DNA of 64,000 nt from Streptomyces sp. YS415 (lineage in GTDB: Bacteria; Actinomycetota; Actinomycetes; Streptomycetales; Streptomycetaceae). Shown in pieces: positions 32,904 to 40,438 of this stretch; positions within the stretch are counted from its first letter, which is position 1; the number at the start of each line of letters is the position of its first letter. Location: assembly GCF_023544665.1 (NCBI RefSeq), contig NZ_JAMJFL010000012.1, positions 1-64,000 on the forward strand. Reading direction: 5' to 3'. The notes under the pieces were generated by a model. The model ran no database searches and was not told the DNA's origin. It saw only the letters and a program-made list of their open reading frames with translations. The translations under genes and the position numbers were made by a program.

Positions 32904-32934
32904 ATGCTGGGCCTTGACCGAGGGGGAAGGTCAA
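32904..32934 (-). promoter_or_regulatory. MerR-type promoter-operator of the MerR-PP2C gene
   Basis: Perfect palindrome TTGACC-N9-GGTCAA (32914-32934). On the minus strand TTGACC (32934-32929) is the -35 box and CAGCAT (32909-32904) the -10 box, with the 19-bp spacer characteristic of MerR-activated promoters. Transcription would start about at the ATG at 32897. Confidence 0.65.
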
Positions 32935-33003
32935 TGCGGTTGTCCCGGCCGTGGAAGGTGTGGTTAGCCTCGGGAGTCCTGCCGTACGAGCCTGGAGCCC
33001 GCT

Positions 33004-33885
33004 GTGCCCCGAATAGCCCTGGTCACCTACGACCCCCGGCCCGAGCCGAGCCACGACCGGGACCTGCCCGTGCTGCGCGAGGCGCTGGCCGCCGCCGGGG
33101 CCGCGGCGGACATCGCGTACTGGGACGACGAGGGCGTCGACTGGGCGGCGTACGACCTCGTGCTGATCCGGTCGACCTGGGACTACAGCTGGCGCACCGC
33201 CGAGTTCCTGGCCTGGGTCGAGCGGTGCGGCAAGGTGACGCGGCTCGCGAATCCGCCGGCCGTCGTGCGGTGGAACGTCGACAAGCGGTATCTCGGGGAC
33301 CTCGCCGCGGCGGGCGTGCCCGTGGTGCCCACGCGGTATCTCCCGCCGGGCGCCGCGCCGGACCTCCCCGACGACCACGAGTACGTGGTCAAGCCGACCT
33401 CCGGCGCCGGCGCCCGTTACGCCGCCCGCTACACGCCCGCCCAGCACGCCACGGCCGTACGGCAGCTCGCGCGGATGCACGAGGAGGGGTTCACCGCGAT
33501 GGTGCAGCCCTATGTGCGCAGTATCGACAGCCGGGGTGAGCGGGCACTGCAGTTCTTCGGCGGGCAATTGCTGCACGCCAGCCGCAAGCAGGCCGTGCTG
33601 GCGCCCGGTACGGCCTTCGACGCGAAGAAGGTGGCGCACCCGGGGCTGGAGCCGTGGACGCCGAGCGCGGCCGAACTCGCCGTCGCCGAGGGCGCCCTGG
33701 CCGCCGTACCGGACGCGCAGGGGCTGCTGTACGCGCGTGTGGACCTCGTCGACGGGGACGACGGGCAGCCGCGGGTGATGGAGCTGGAGCTGGTCGAGCC
33801 GAATCTGTTCCTGTTCCTGCATCCCGGGTCGACCGGGCGGGTGGTTGAGGCGGTGCTGGCGGCGGCACGGGCCGGTCACCCGTAG
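33004..33885 (+). CDS. ATP-grasp domain protein
   Basis: 293 residues from the GTG at 33004 with GGAG before it. The layout is that of an RimK/glutathione-synthase-like ATP-grasp ligase: N-terminal domain IALVTYDPRPEPSHDRDLPV and LVLIRSTWDYSWR, ATP-grasp lysine in YVVKPTSGAGARYAARY, and metal-binding acids in YARVDLVDGD and VMELELVEPNLFLFLHPGS. Such enzymes join a carboxylate to an amine or thiol using ATP. Substrates unknown; no partner gene is adjacent. Confidence 0.82.
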   Translation: MPRIALVTYDPRPEPSHDRDLPVLREALAAAGAAADIAYWDDEGVDWAAYDLVLIRSTWDYSWRTAEFLAWVERCGKVTRLANPPAVVRWNVDKRYLGDLAAAGVPVVPTRYLPPGAAPDLPDDHEYVVKPTSGAGARYAARYTPAQHATAVRQLARMHEEGFTAMVQPYVRSIDSRGERALQFFGGQLLHASRKQAVLAPGTAFDAKKVAHPGLEPWTPSAAELAVAEGALAAVPDAQGLLYARVDLVDGDDGQPRVMELELVEPNLFLFLHPGSTGRVVEAVLAAARAGHP

Positions 33886-33985
33886 CGGCGGGAAATCCCC
33901 GAACCCGCCGTGCCGTGCGGATCTTCTGCTTACGCTGCGGGCAAGAGCACGCGTGCGTGACCACAGCAGAGGGCGTGACCGGATC

Positions 33986-36247
33986 GTGGGCGGATCCCTT
34001 TCACGGCGCACCTCCGGCTTCCCCGCGGAGCTGACCAGCTTCGTGGGGCGACGGGACGAGTCGGCGGACGTCAGACGGCTGCTGGCCGAGGCGCGGCTGG
34101 TGACGCTGACCGGGCCGGGCGGGGTCGGCAAGACCCGGCTGGCCTCGCACGTCGCGCAGCAGACCGCGCGCACCTTCCCCGACGGGGTGTGGCTGGTGCC
34201 GTTGGCCGCGCTGGCCGACGAGGCGTTCGTGCCGCATGCCGTGGCCGACGCCCTGGGGGTGCGCAACGAGACCGGGCGGCCGCCGCTGGACGTCCTGGTG
34301 GACCATCTGCGGGGCCGCACTCTGCTGCTCGTACTCGACAACTGCGAGCACCTGCCGGGCAGTTGCGCACGCGTCGCACGGACCCTGCTGGCCGCCGGCG
34401 ACGGCGTGCGCATCCTGGCGACCAGCCGGCACCGGCTCGGGCTCGCCGGGGAGCGGCTCTACGAGGTGCCGCCGCTGCCCACGCCCGAGCCGGCGGAGCT
34501 CGGCGCCTCGGCCGCCGAGCACTTCCCCGCACTGCGGCTGTTCGCGGACCGGGCGGCGGCCGTGCTGCCCGGCTTCACCGTCGACGAGGGCAACCAGCAC
34601 GCGGTGGCCCGGCTGTGCCGTCGGCTCGACGGGCTGCCGCTCGCCATCGAGCTGGCGGCGGTCCGGGTGCGCGCGCTCGGCGTGGACCGGCTCGTCGAAC
34701 GGCTCGACGACCGCTACCAGTTGCTGACCGGCGGCGACCCGGCCTCGGCGCCCCGGCACCGCACCCTGCGCGCGGCCGTCGACTGGAGCCATGACCTGTG
34801 CACGCCGCAGGAGCAGGTGGTGTGGGCGCGGCTGTCGGTGTTCGTCGGCGGCTTCGACCTGGCCGCGGCCGAGGCCGTGTGCGCGGGCGAGGGGCTGGAC
34901 GCGACCGCCGTGCGGGACGCGGTCGACGGACTCGTCGACAAGTCGGTGCTGACCCGCGAGGAGCGCGGCGGGCTGGCCCGGTACCGGCTGCTGGTCTCGC
35001 TGCGCCACTACGGCCTGGAGAAGCTGGCGGACATCGGCGAGGCGGCCGTCGCCCGGCGCCGGCACCGCGACCACTTCGCGGGGCTGGCCGCCGCCTGCGA
35101 GGAGGCGTGGTTCGGCCCCGACCAAGCCGCCGTCACCGACCGGCTGCGGCTGGACCGGGACGACTTCCGGGCCGCGCTGGACTTCTGCGTCACCACCCCG
35201 GGCGAGGCCCAGCAGGGGCTGCGGACGGCCGCGACCCTGTGGTTCCACTGGGTGGCGGGCGGCGCCTGGGGCGAGGGCCGGCACTGGCTGGACCGGGCGC
35301 TGCGGGCCGGGGCGCGCCCCGAGGCGGCACTGACCCGCGCCATGTGGGCGGGCGCGCTGATGTCGCTGGTGCACACCCGCTCCGCGGCCGTCCTCGCCGG
35401 CGCCGACCCCCCGCACGGCGTCCCGCCCGCCGACGCGGAACTGCCGGTGCCCGCCCCGCCCCCGATGCCGCCCGACGTCTACGGCACCGACCGGCCGGCC
35501 ACCACCACCGTCGGCTTCGCCGTCCTCACCCGCGTCGAGCTGGCCTGCACCCTGGTCAGCCGGGGCCGGGCCCGCGAGGCGACCGCGCTGTGCACCGAGG
35601 CCGCCGCCGTCTGCGAGGCGCACGGCGAGCAGTGGGCTCGCGCCTGGGCGCTGCGCACGCTGGGCCTCGCGCACTGGTCGCTGGGCGAGTACGACCGGGC
35701 CGCCGAGCACGCGCGCGCGTGCCTGCGCCTGCCGTACACCGGACACCGGCGCCAGAGCCTCGCCCGCACACTGGACCTGCTGTCCGCGGCGGAGGCACTC
35801 GCCGGGCACGCCGAGCGGGCCGCCGTGCTGCGCGGGGCCGTCGACCGGATCTGGCACGACATCGGCGGCGATCCGGCCCGGCCGCAGGGCGCGGCGCGCT
35901 CGTGCCCGGCCGAGCGGCATGCGCGGCGGGCGCTCGGGGACCAGGGCTACGAACGGGCCCACCGGCGCGGCGGCGCCCTGTCCCGCGACGACGTCATCGC
36001 CTACGCGCTGGGCACGCTGCGGCGCCGGGCGGCCGGCCCGGCAGGCGCCCCGGACACCCGCCCGCTCACCCGCCGGGAGGCCGAGGTGGCGGCGCTGGTC
36101 GCGCAGGGACTGACCAACCGGCGGATCGCCGAGACGCTGGTCATCTCGCAGCGCACCGCGGAGGGGCACGTCGAGCGCATCCTGGTGAAGCTGGGCTTCA
36201 GCAGACGCAGCCAGCTGGCGGCCTGGTTCACGGCCCGGTCGGGATAG
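33986..36247 (+). CDS. Large LuxR-type regulator with AAA/STAND ATPase
   Basis: 753 residues from the GTG at 33986; another GTG at 33956 is in frame and cannot be excluded. N-terminal NB-ARC-like ATPase (TSFVGRRDESADVRRLL, Walker A LTGPGGVGKTRLA, Walker B LLLVLDNCEHL, ILATSRHRLGL), a middle helical repeat region with TPR-like units, and a C-terminal LuxR HTH (LTRREAEVAALVAQGLTNRR, IAETLVISQRTAEGHVERIL). Such proteins are ATP-driven activators that oligomerise on an inducer. It lies upstream of matB on the same strand with a 170-bp gap; control of matB is possible but unproven. Confidence 0.88.
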   Translation: MGGSLSRRTSGFPAELTSFVGRRDESADVRRLLAEARLVTLTGPGGVGKTRLASHVAQQTARTFPDGVWLVPLAALADEAFVPHAVADALGVRNETGRPPLDVLVDHLRGRTLLLVLDNCEHLPGSCARVARTLLAAGDGVRILATSRHRLGLAGERLYEVPPLPTPEPAELGASAAEHFPALRLFADRAAAVLPGFTVDEGNQHAVARLCRRLDGLPLAIELAAVRVRALGVDRLVERLDDRYQLLTGGDPASAPRHRTLRAAVDWSHDLCTPQEQVVWARLSVFVGGFDLAAAEAVCAGEGLDATAVRDAVDGLVDKSVLTREERGGLARYRLLVSLRHYGLEKLADIGEAAVARRRHRDHFAGLAAACEEAWFGPDQAAVTDRLRLDRDDFRAALDFCVTTPGEAQQGLRTAATLWFHWVAGGAWGEGRHWLDRALRAGARPEAALTRAMWAGALMSLVHTRSAAVLAGADPPHGVPPADAELPVPAPPPMPPDVYGTDRPATTTVGFAVLTRVELACTLVSRGRAREATALCTEAAAVCEAHGEQWARAWALRTLGLAHWSLGEYDRAAEHARACLRLPYTGHRRQSLARTLDLLSAAEALAGHAERAAVLRGAVDRIWHDIGGDPARPQGAARSCPAERHARRALGDQGYERAHRRGGALSRDDVIAYALGTLRRRAAGPAGAPDTRPLTRREAEVAALVAQGLTNRRIAETLVISQRTAEGHVERILVKLGFSRRSQLAAWFTARSG

Positions 36248-36348
36248 CGGGCGCCGTCGCCGGAGCACCGCGCCCGCGGGCGGGACGTGTCGGCCACGTC
36301 CCACCGGTGGCGTGGTCGCACTCACACCGGCAACCGGGCGATGCGGGG

Positions 36349-36386
36349 CGGTTACCGGGAGCCGGGTCGGCATCATGGCGTAACCG
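36349..36386. promoter_or_regulatory. Inverted repeat upstream of matB
   Basis: CGGTTAC (36349-36355) and GTAACCG (36380-36386), 24 bp apart, within 70 bp of the matB start. Candidate operator; nothing else supports it. Confidence 0.3.
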
Positions 36387-36417
36387 GAGCCCGTACGACG
36401 CCCAAGGAGTACGACGC

Positions 36418-37863
36418 GTGTCCACTCTCTTCCCGGCCCTGGCCGACGGCCCGCCCGACCGGACCGCTCTGCGGTTCGGCGAACGGTCCCTGACGTACGC
36501 CGAACTCGCCGCCGCGACCGGCGCCCTGGCGGACCGGATCGCGGGGCGCGGCCGGGTCGCGGTGTGGGCCACCCCGGCGCTGGAGACCGCCGTGGCGGTG
36601 GTCGCGGCCCTGGAGGCCGGGGCCGCCGCCGTACCGCTCAACCCGAAGTCGGGCGAGAAGGAGCTCGGGCACATCCTGTCCGACAGCGCCCCCGGCCTCG
36701 TACTGGCCGCACCCGGCGACGAACTCCCGGCACCCCTGCGGAACTTGGCGCGCGTCGACGTCGACGTACGGGCCACCGGCGGGCATCACCCCCGGCCCGC
36801 CGACGACGAGGACCCCGCCCTCGTCGTCTACACCTCCGGCACCACGGGACCGCCCAAGGGCGCCGTCCTCCCCCGCCGGGCCGTCGCCCACACCCTCGAC
36901 GCCCTCGCCGACGCCTGGCAGTGGACCGCCGACGACGTCCTCGTGCACGGCCTCCCCCTGTTCCATGTACACGGCCTCGTCCTCGGCGTCCTCGGCCCGC
37001 TGCGGCGCGGTGGATCCGTGCGCCACCTCGGCCGGTTCAGCCCGGAGGGCGTCGCGCGCGAGCTGGACGCCGGCGCGACCATGCTGTTCGGCGTGCCGAC
37101 GATGTACCACCGCATCGCCCAAGCGCTCCCCGACGACCCGGCGCTCGCCCGGGCGCTGGGCACCGCCCGGCTGCTCGTGTCGGGTTCGGCGGCGCTGCCC
37201 GTGCACGACCACGAGCGGATCGCGGCGGCGGCCGGGCGGCGGGTCATCGAGCGGTACGGCATGACCGAGACGCTGATGAACACCAGCATCCGCGCCGACG
37301 GCGAGGCCCGCCCCGGCACGGTCGGGGTGCCGCTGCCGGGCGTGGAGCTGCGGCTGGTGGAGGAGGACGGGGCACCGATCACCGCGTACGACGGTGAGAC
37401 GGTGGGCGAGATCCAGGTGCGCGGCCCGAACCTGTTCACCGAGTACCTGAACCGGCCCGACGCCACAGCGGACGCGTTCACCGCCGACGGCTGGTTCCGC
37501 ACCGGGGACATGGCGGTGCGCGACCCCGACGGGTACGTCCGGATCGTGGGCCGCAAGGCCACCGACCTGATCAAGAGCGGGGGTTACAAGATCGGGGCGG
37601 GCGAGATCGAGAACGCGCTGCTGGAGCATCCCGCGGTGCGGGAGGCCGCGGTGACCGGGGAGCCGGACGCCGATCTGGGCGAGCGGATCGTGGCGTGGGT
37701 GGTACCGGCCGACCCGCACGCCCCGCCCGGCGTCGAGGAGCTGGCCGAGCACGTGGCCCGGCGGCTCGCCCCGCACAAGCGGCCCCGGGTGGTGCACCAC
37801 CTGGACGCGCTGCCCCGCAACGACATGGGGAAGATCATGAAGCGGGCGCTGACCCATGGCTGA
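36418..37863 (+). CDS. matB: Malonyl-CoA synthetase
   Basis: 481 residues from the GTG at 36418 with AAGGAG before it. It activates malonate (and methylmalonate) with ATP and CoA. ANL-family motifs: LVVYTSGTTGPPKGAVLPRR, RYGMTETLMNTSIRADGEAR, GWFRTGDMAVRDPDGYV, GRKATDLIKSGGYKIGAGEI and the adenylation lysine in NDMGKIMKRAL. The TSGTTGPPKGAV, ERYGMTETLMNTS and LFHVHGLVLGVLGPLRRGGS segments match what I remember of S. coelicolor MatB (SCO2444). It overlaps the next gene, a carboxyltransferase, by 8 bp. It could supply malonyl-CoA to the PKS-NRPS encoded nearby, though the link is positional. Confidence 0.92.
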   Translation: MSTLFPALADGPPDRTALRFGERSLTYAELAAATGALADRIAGRGRVAVWATPALETAVAVVAALEAGAAAVPLNPKSGEKELGHILSDSAPGLVLAAPGDELPAPLRNLARVDVDVRATGGHHPRPADDEDPALVVYTSGTTGPPKGAVLPRRAVAHTLDALADAWQWTADDVLVHGLPLFHVHGLVLGVLGPLRRGGSVRHLGRFSPEGVARELDAGATMLFGVPTMYHRIAQALPDDPALARALGTARLLVSGSAALPVHDHERIAAAAGRRVIERYGMTETLMNTSIRADGEARPGTVGVPLPGVELRLVEEDGAPITAYDGETVGEIQVRGPNLFTEYLNRPDATADAFTADGWFRTGDMAVRDPDGYVRIVGRKATDLIKSGGYKIGAGEIENALLEHPAVREAAVTGEPDADLGERIVAWVVPADPHAPPGVEELAEHVARRLAPHKRPRVVHHLDALPRNDMGKIMKRALTHG

Positions 37864-39190
37864 CCGGCTCCGCGCCCGGGAGTTCCTCGCCCTGCTCACC
37901 GACGACTTCGCCGAACTCCCGCACCCCGAGCCGGACTCCGCGCCCGACGGCCCGCTCGGCTGGCGCGGCTACGACGGCTCCCGGCTGCGGGCCGCCGAGC
38001 GCACCGGCGAGGAGGAGTCCGTGGTCTGCGGCACCGGGCTCGTCGGCGGCACCCGGGCGGTACTGATCGCGTTCGAGTTCGGCTACCTCGGCGGCTCGCT
38101 CGGCGAACGCACCGGCGACCGGCTGGAGGCGGCCCATGAGCACGCCCGGCGGTACCGGCTGCCGGTCGTGCCGCTGATCGCCACCGGCGGCAGCCGGATG
38201 CAGGAGGGCATGCTCGCGCTGACCCAACTCCAGCGCGTGGCCCGCCAATCGGTGCTGACGCGGCAGGCGGGCCTCGCGCAGGTCGCCGTCCTGCGCGACC
38301 CGACGACGGGCGGCGGCTGGGCCACGCTGGGCGCGGGCGCCGACGTGGTGCTGGCGCTGCCCGGTGCCCAGGTCGGCTTCGCGGGATCCCGGGTGCGGCC
38401 CCTGGCCGCGGACCCCGCCGCCTACACCGCGGAGGCCCAGGTGGCGGCGGGTGCGGCCGACGCGCTGGTGGCGCCGGAGGAGCTGCGTACGACGCTGGCC
38501 CGGTGGCTGCGCCTGCTGACCGCGCCCTCGGGGGAACCCGCGCCGGTGCCGGCGGCCCTCGGCTCCGCGGAACTCCCGGCGACCGGCTGGGACGCGGTAC
38601 GCCGGGCCCGCGCACCCGAACGTCCGCGCGCGGAGGCCTACCTGGACGCCTACTTCACCGAGCGCGTCGCCATCGGCGGCGACCGCGCAGGCGGCACGGA
38701 CCCGGACGGCATGCTGTGCGGCTTCGGCGCGCACCGGGGCCGTACGGTCGCCTACGCGGCGCAGACCGGGCGGGCGACAAGGCCCGCCGGGTACCGCACG
38801 GCCGCCCGGCTGATCCGGCTCGCGGACCGGCTCGGCATCCCGGCGCTGACGCTGGTGGACACCCCGGGCGCGGCCAATGACGCGGAGGCGGAGCGGCAGG
38901 GCGCGGGGGCGGCCATCGCCGATCTGTTCTCCGCGGTGGCCGCGGCGCGCACGCCGGTCACCACGCTGGTGATCGGCGAGGGCGGTTCCGGCGGGGCGCT
39001 GGCGCTGGCCGCGCCCGGCAACACCTGGGCCACCCCGGACAGCTACTTCTCGGTGATCGCGCCGGAACTCGCGGCGGCCATCCTGAAGCGCCCGCCGCAC
39101 GAGGTGCAGACGACCGCGGACCAACTGCGGATCCGCCCGCAGGACCTGGTCGGACTGGGGGTGATCCGCGGTGTCGCACAGAGCAGCTGA
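37856..39190 (+). CDS. Fused acyl-CoA carboxyltransferase (AccD/AccA-like)
   Basis: 444 residues, overlapping matB by 8 bp. Both crotonase-like halves of a biotin-dependent carboxyltransferase are present in one chain: the N-terminal half with LVGGTRAVLIAFEFGYLGGS and PLIATGGSRMQEGMLALTQL, the C-terminal half with IPALTLVDTPGA and VIGEGGSGGALALAAPGNTW and FSVIAPELAAAILKR. It resembles the beta+alpha fusion of acetyl-CoA carboxylase but is shorter than AccB-type subunits of Streptomyces (~530). No zinc-finger cysteines are seen at the N terminus. Coupling with MatB points to malonyl/methylmalonyl metabolism; the exact substrate is unknown. Confidence 0.82.
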   Translation: MADRLRAREFLALLTDDFAELPHPEPDSAPDGPLGWRGYDGSRLRAAERTGEEESVVCGTGLVGGTRAVLIAFEFGYLGGSLGERTGDRLEAAHEHARRYRLPVVPLIATGGSRMQEGMLALTQLQRVARQSVLTRQAGLAQVAVLRDPTTGGGWATLGAGADVVLALPGAQVGFAGSRVRPLAADPAAYTAEAQVAAGAADALVAPEELRTTLARWLRLLTAPSGEPAPVPAALGSAELPATGWDAVRRARAPERPRAEAYLDAYFTERVAIGGDRAGGTDPDGMLCGFGAHRGRTVAYAAQTGRATRPAGYRTAARLIRLADRLGIPALTLVDTPGAANDAEAERQGAGAAIADLFSAVAAARTPVTTLVIGEGGSGGALALAAPGNTWATPDSYFSVIAPELAAAILKRPPHEVQTTADQLRIRPQDLVGLGVIRGVAQSS

Positions 39191-39201
39191 CGTGGTGTGA
39201 G

Positions 39202-39239
39202 TATGTCCAACACCTTATGGAATATTTACAACGGACATA
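39202..39239. promoter_or_regulatory. AT-rich leader with inverted repeat upstream of mbl
   Basis: TATGTCC (39202-39208) and GGACATA (39233-39239) flank an AT-rich core (ttatggaatatttacaac). CTTATG/CATAAG forms a second, nested pair. Such low GC is exceptional in this window and marks a likely promoter/regulator site. Confidence 0.45.
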
Positions 39240-39371
39240 AGCGACAAAAACCCCCATTCAGCGGCGCCCCGCCCGGCCCACCACAACACGCGCCGTCTCC
39301 CGTTCACCCGCACGATGCGAGTGAGGGCCGCCACCCGGCGGCCCACGGTCTGTGCTCTCGGGAGGCCTGCC

Positions 39372-40409
39372 ATGACCGCCAGTCTGGAGCAGCTGCGCCG
39401 CTGTCACTTCGCCGTCGACCTCGGCGCGGCGAGGACACGGGTGTACGTGAAGGGGGCCGGGCTCGTCGTCGACCAGCCCTCCGCCGCCGCCGTGAACACC
39501 CGTACCGGCGCGCTGATCGCGGTCGGCGAGTTCGCGGAGAAGATGACCGGCCGCACGCCGGACTACATCCGGGTCGTCCGCCCCGTCTCCGGGGGCACGG
39601 TCGTGGACATCGAGATGGCGCAGCGCATGCTGCGGCACCTGCTGGGTGACAAGATCCGCCGCAATCTGCGCCGCAAGCCGCGCCTGCGGGCCGCCGCCTG
39701 CACCCCGCACGACGCCGATCCGCTGGCCCAGCGCGCGGCCATCGAGACGCTGGTCGGACTCGGCGCGCGCCGGGTGGAACTGGTGGACACGCTGATCGCC
39801 GCCGCCGTGGGCTGCGGACTGCCCGTGGAGCGCCCCGAAGCCACCATGATCATGGTGTGCGGCGCGGCGGCGACCCAGGTCGCCGTGCTCTCCCTCGGCT
39901 CGATCGTGACGGCCCAGCGGATCGCGGTCGGCGGCGAGGCCGTGGACCACGCGATCGTCCAGCACCTGCGCCACCAGCACGAGCTGGTGCTGCCGAGCCA
40001 GTCGGTACGGCCGCTGCAGCTCGCCCTGTCCGGCAACGGCCTCACCCCGCACGGGCCGGCCTCCACGGAGATCCACGGACGGGACGTGGCCACCGGCCTG
40101 GCCCGCTCGGTGCAGGTCGACACCGCCGCCGTGCGCAACGCCATCCAGACCCCGCTGACCGCCGTGCTCGACGGCATCGGCAAGGTGCTCCGGGACTGCC
40201 CGCCCGACCTGGTCGCCGACCTCGCGGACCGGGGGATCATGATGGTCGGCGGCAGCGCCCTGCTGCCGGGCTTCGACCAGATGCTGCGGCAGGCCACGGG
40301 CATGCCGGTGCACATCGCCGAACGCCCGGACGTGTGCGCGGTCCAGGGCCTCGGCACGATGCTGGAGGGCGGCATCGCCCCCCTGGAACTGGACCCGCTC
40401 GGATCCTGA
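39372..40409 (+). CDS. mbl: MreB/Mbl-like actin homologue
   Basis: 345 residues from the ATG at 39372 with a GGAGG site. Actin-fold phosphate loops: FAVDLGAARTRVYVKGAGLV (phosphate 1), VCGAAATQVAVLSLGSIVTA (phosphate 2), and GIMMVGGSALLPGFDQML (adenosine motif); TPHDADPLAQRAAIETL matches MreB's ...ERRA segment. Bacterial actin of the MreB/Mbl class; in Streptomyces these act mainly in spore-wall formation. Its place downstream of matB and the carboxyltransferase fits Mbl (SCO2451) of S. coelicolor as I recall it. Confidence 0.88.
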   Translation: MTASLEQLRRCHFAVDLGAARTRVYVKGAGLVVDQPSAAAVNTRTGALIAVGEFAEKMTGRTPDYIRVVRPVSGGTVVDIEMAQRMLRHLLGDKIRRNLRRKPRLRAAACTPHDADPLAQRAAIETLVGLGARRVELVDTLIAAAVGCGLPVERPEATMIMVCGAAATQVAVLSLGSIVTAQRIAVGGEAVDHAIVQHLRHQHELVLPSQSVRPLQLALSGNGLTPHGPASTEIHGRDVATGLARSVQVDTAAVRNAIQTPLTAVLDGIGKVLRDCPPDLVADLADRGIMMVGGSALLPGFDQMLRQATGMPVHIAERPDVCAVQGLGTMLEGGIAPLELDPLGS

Positions 40410-40438
40410 TCCCACCGCGCCGGTCCCCGGCGTGCCGA

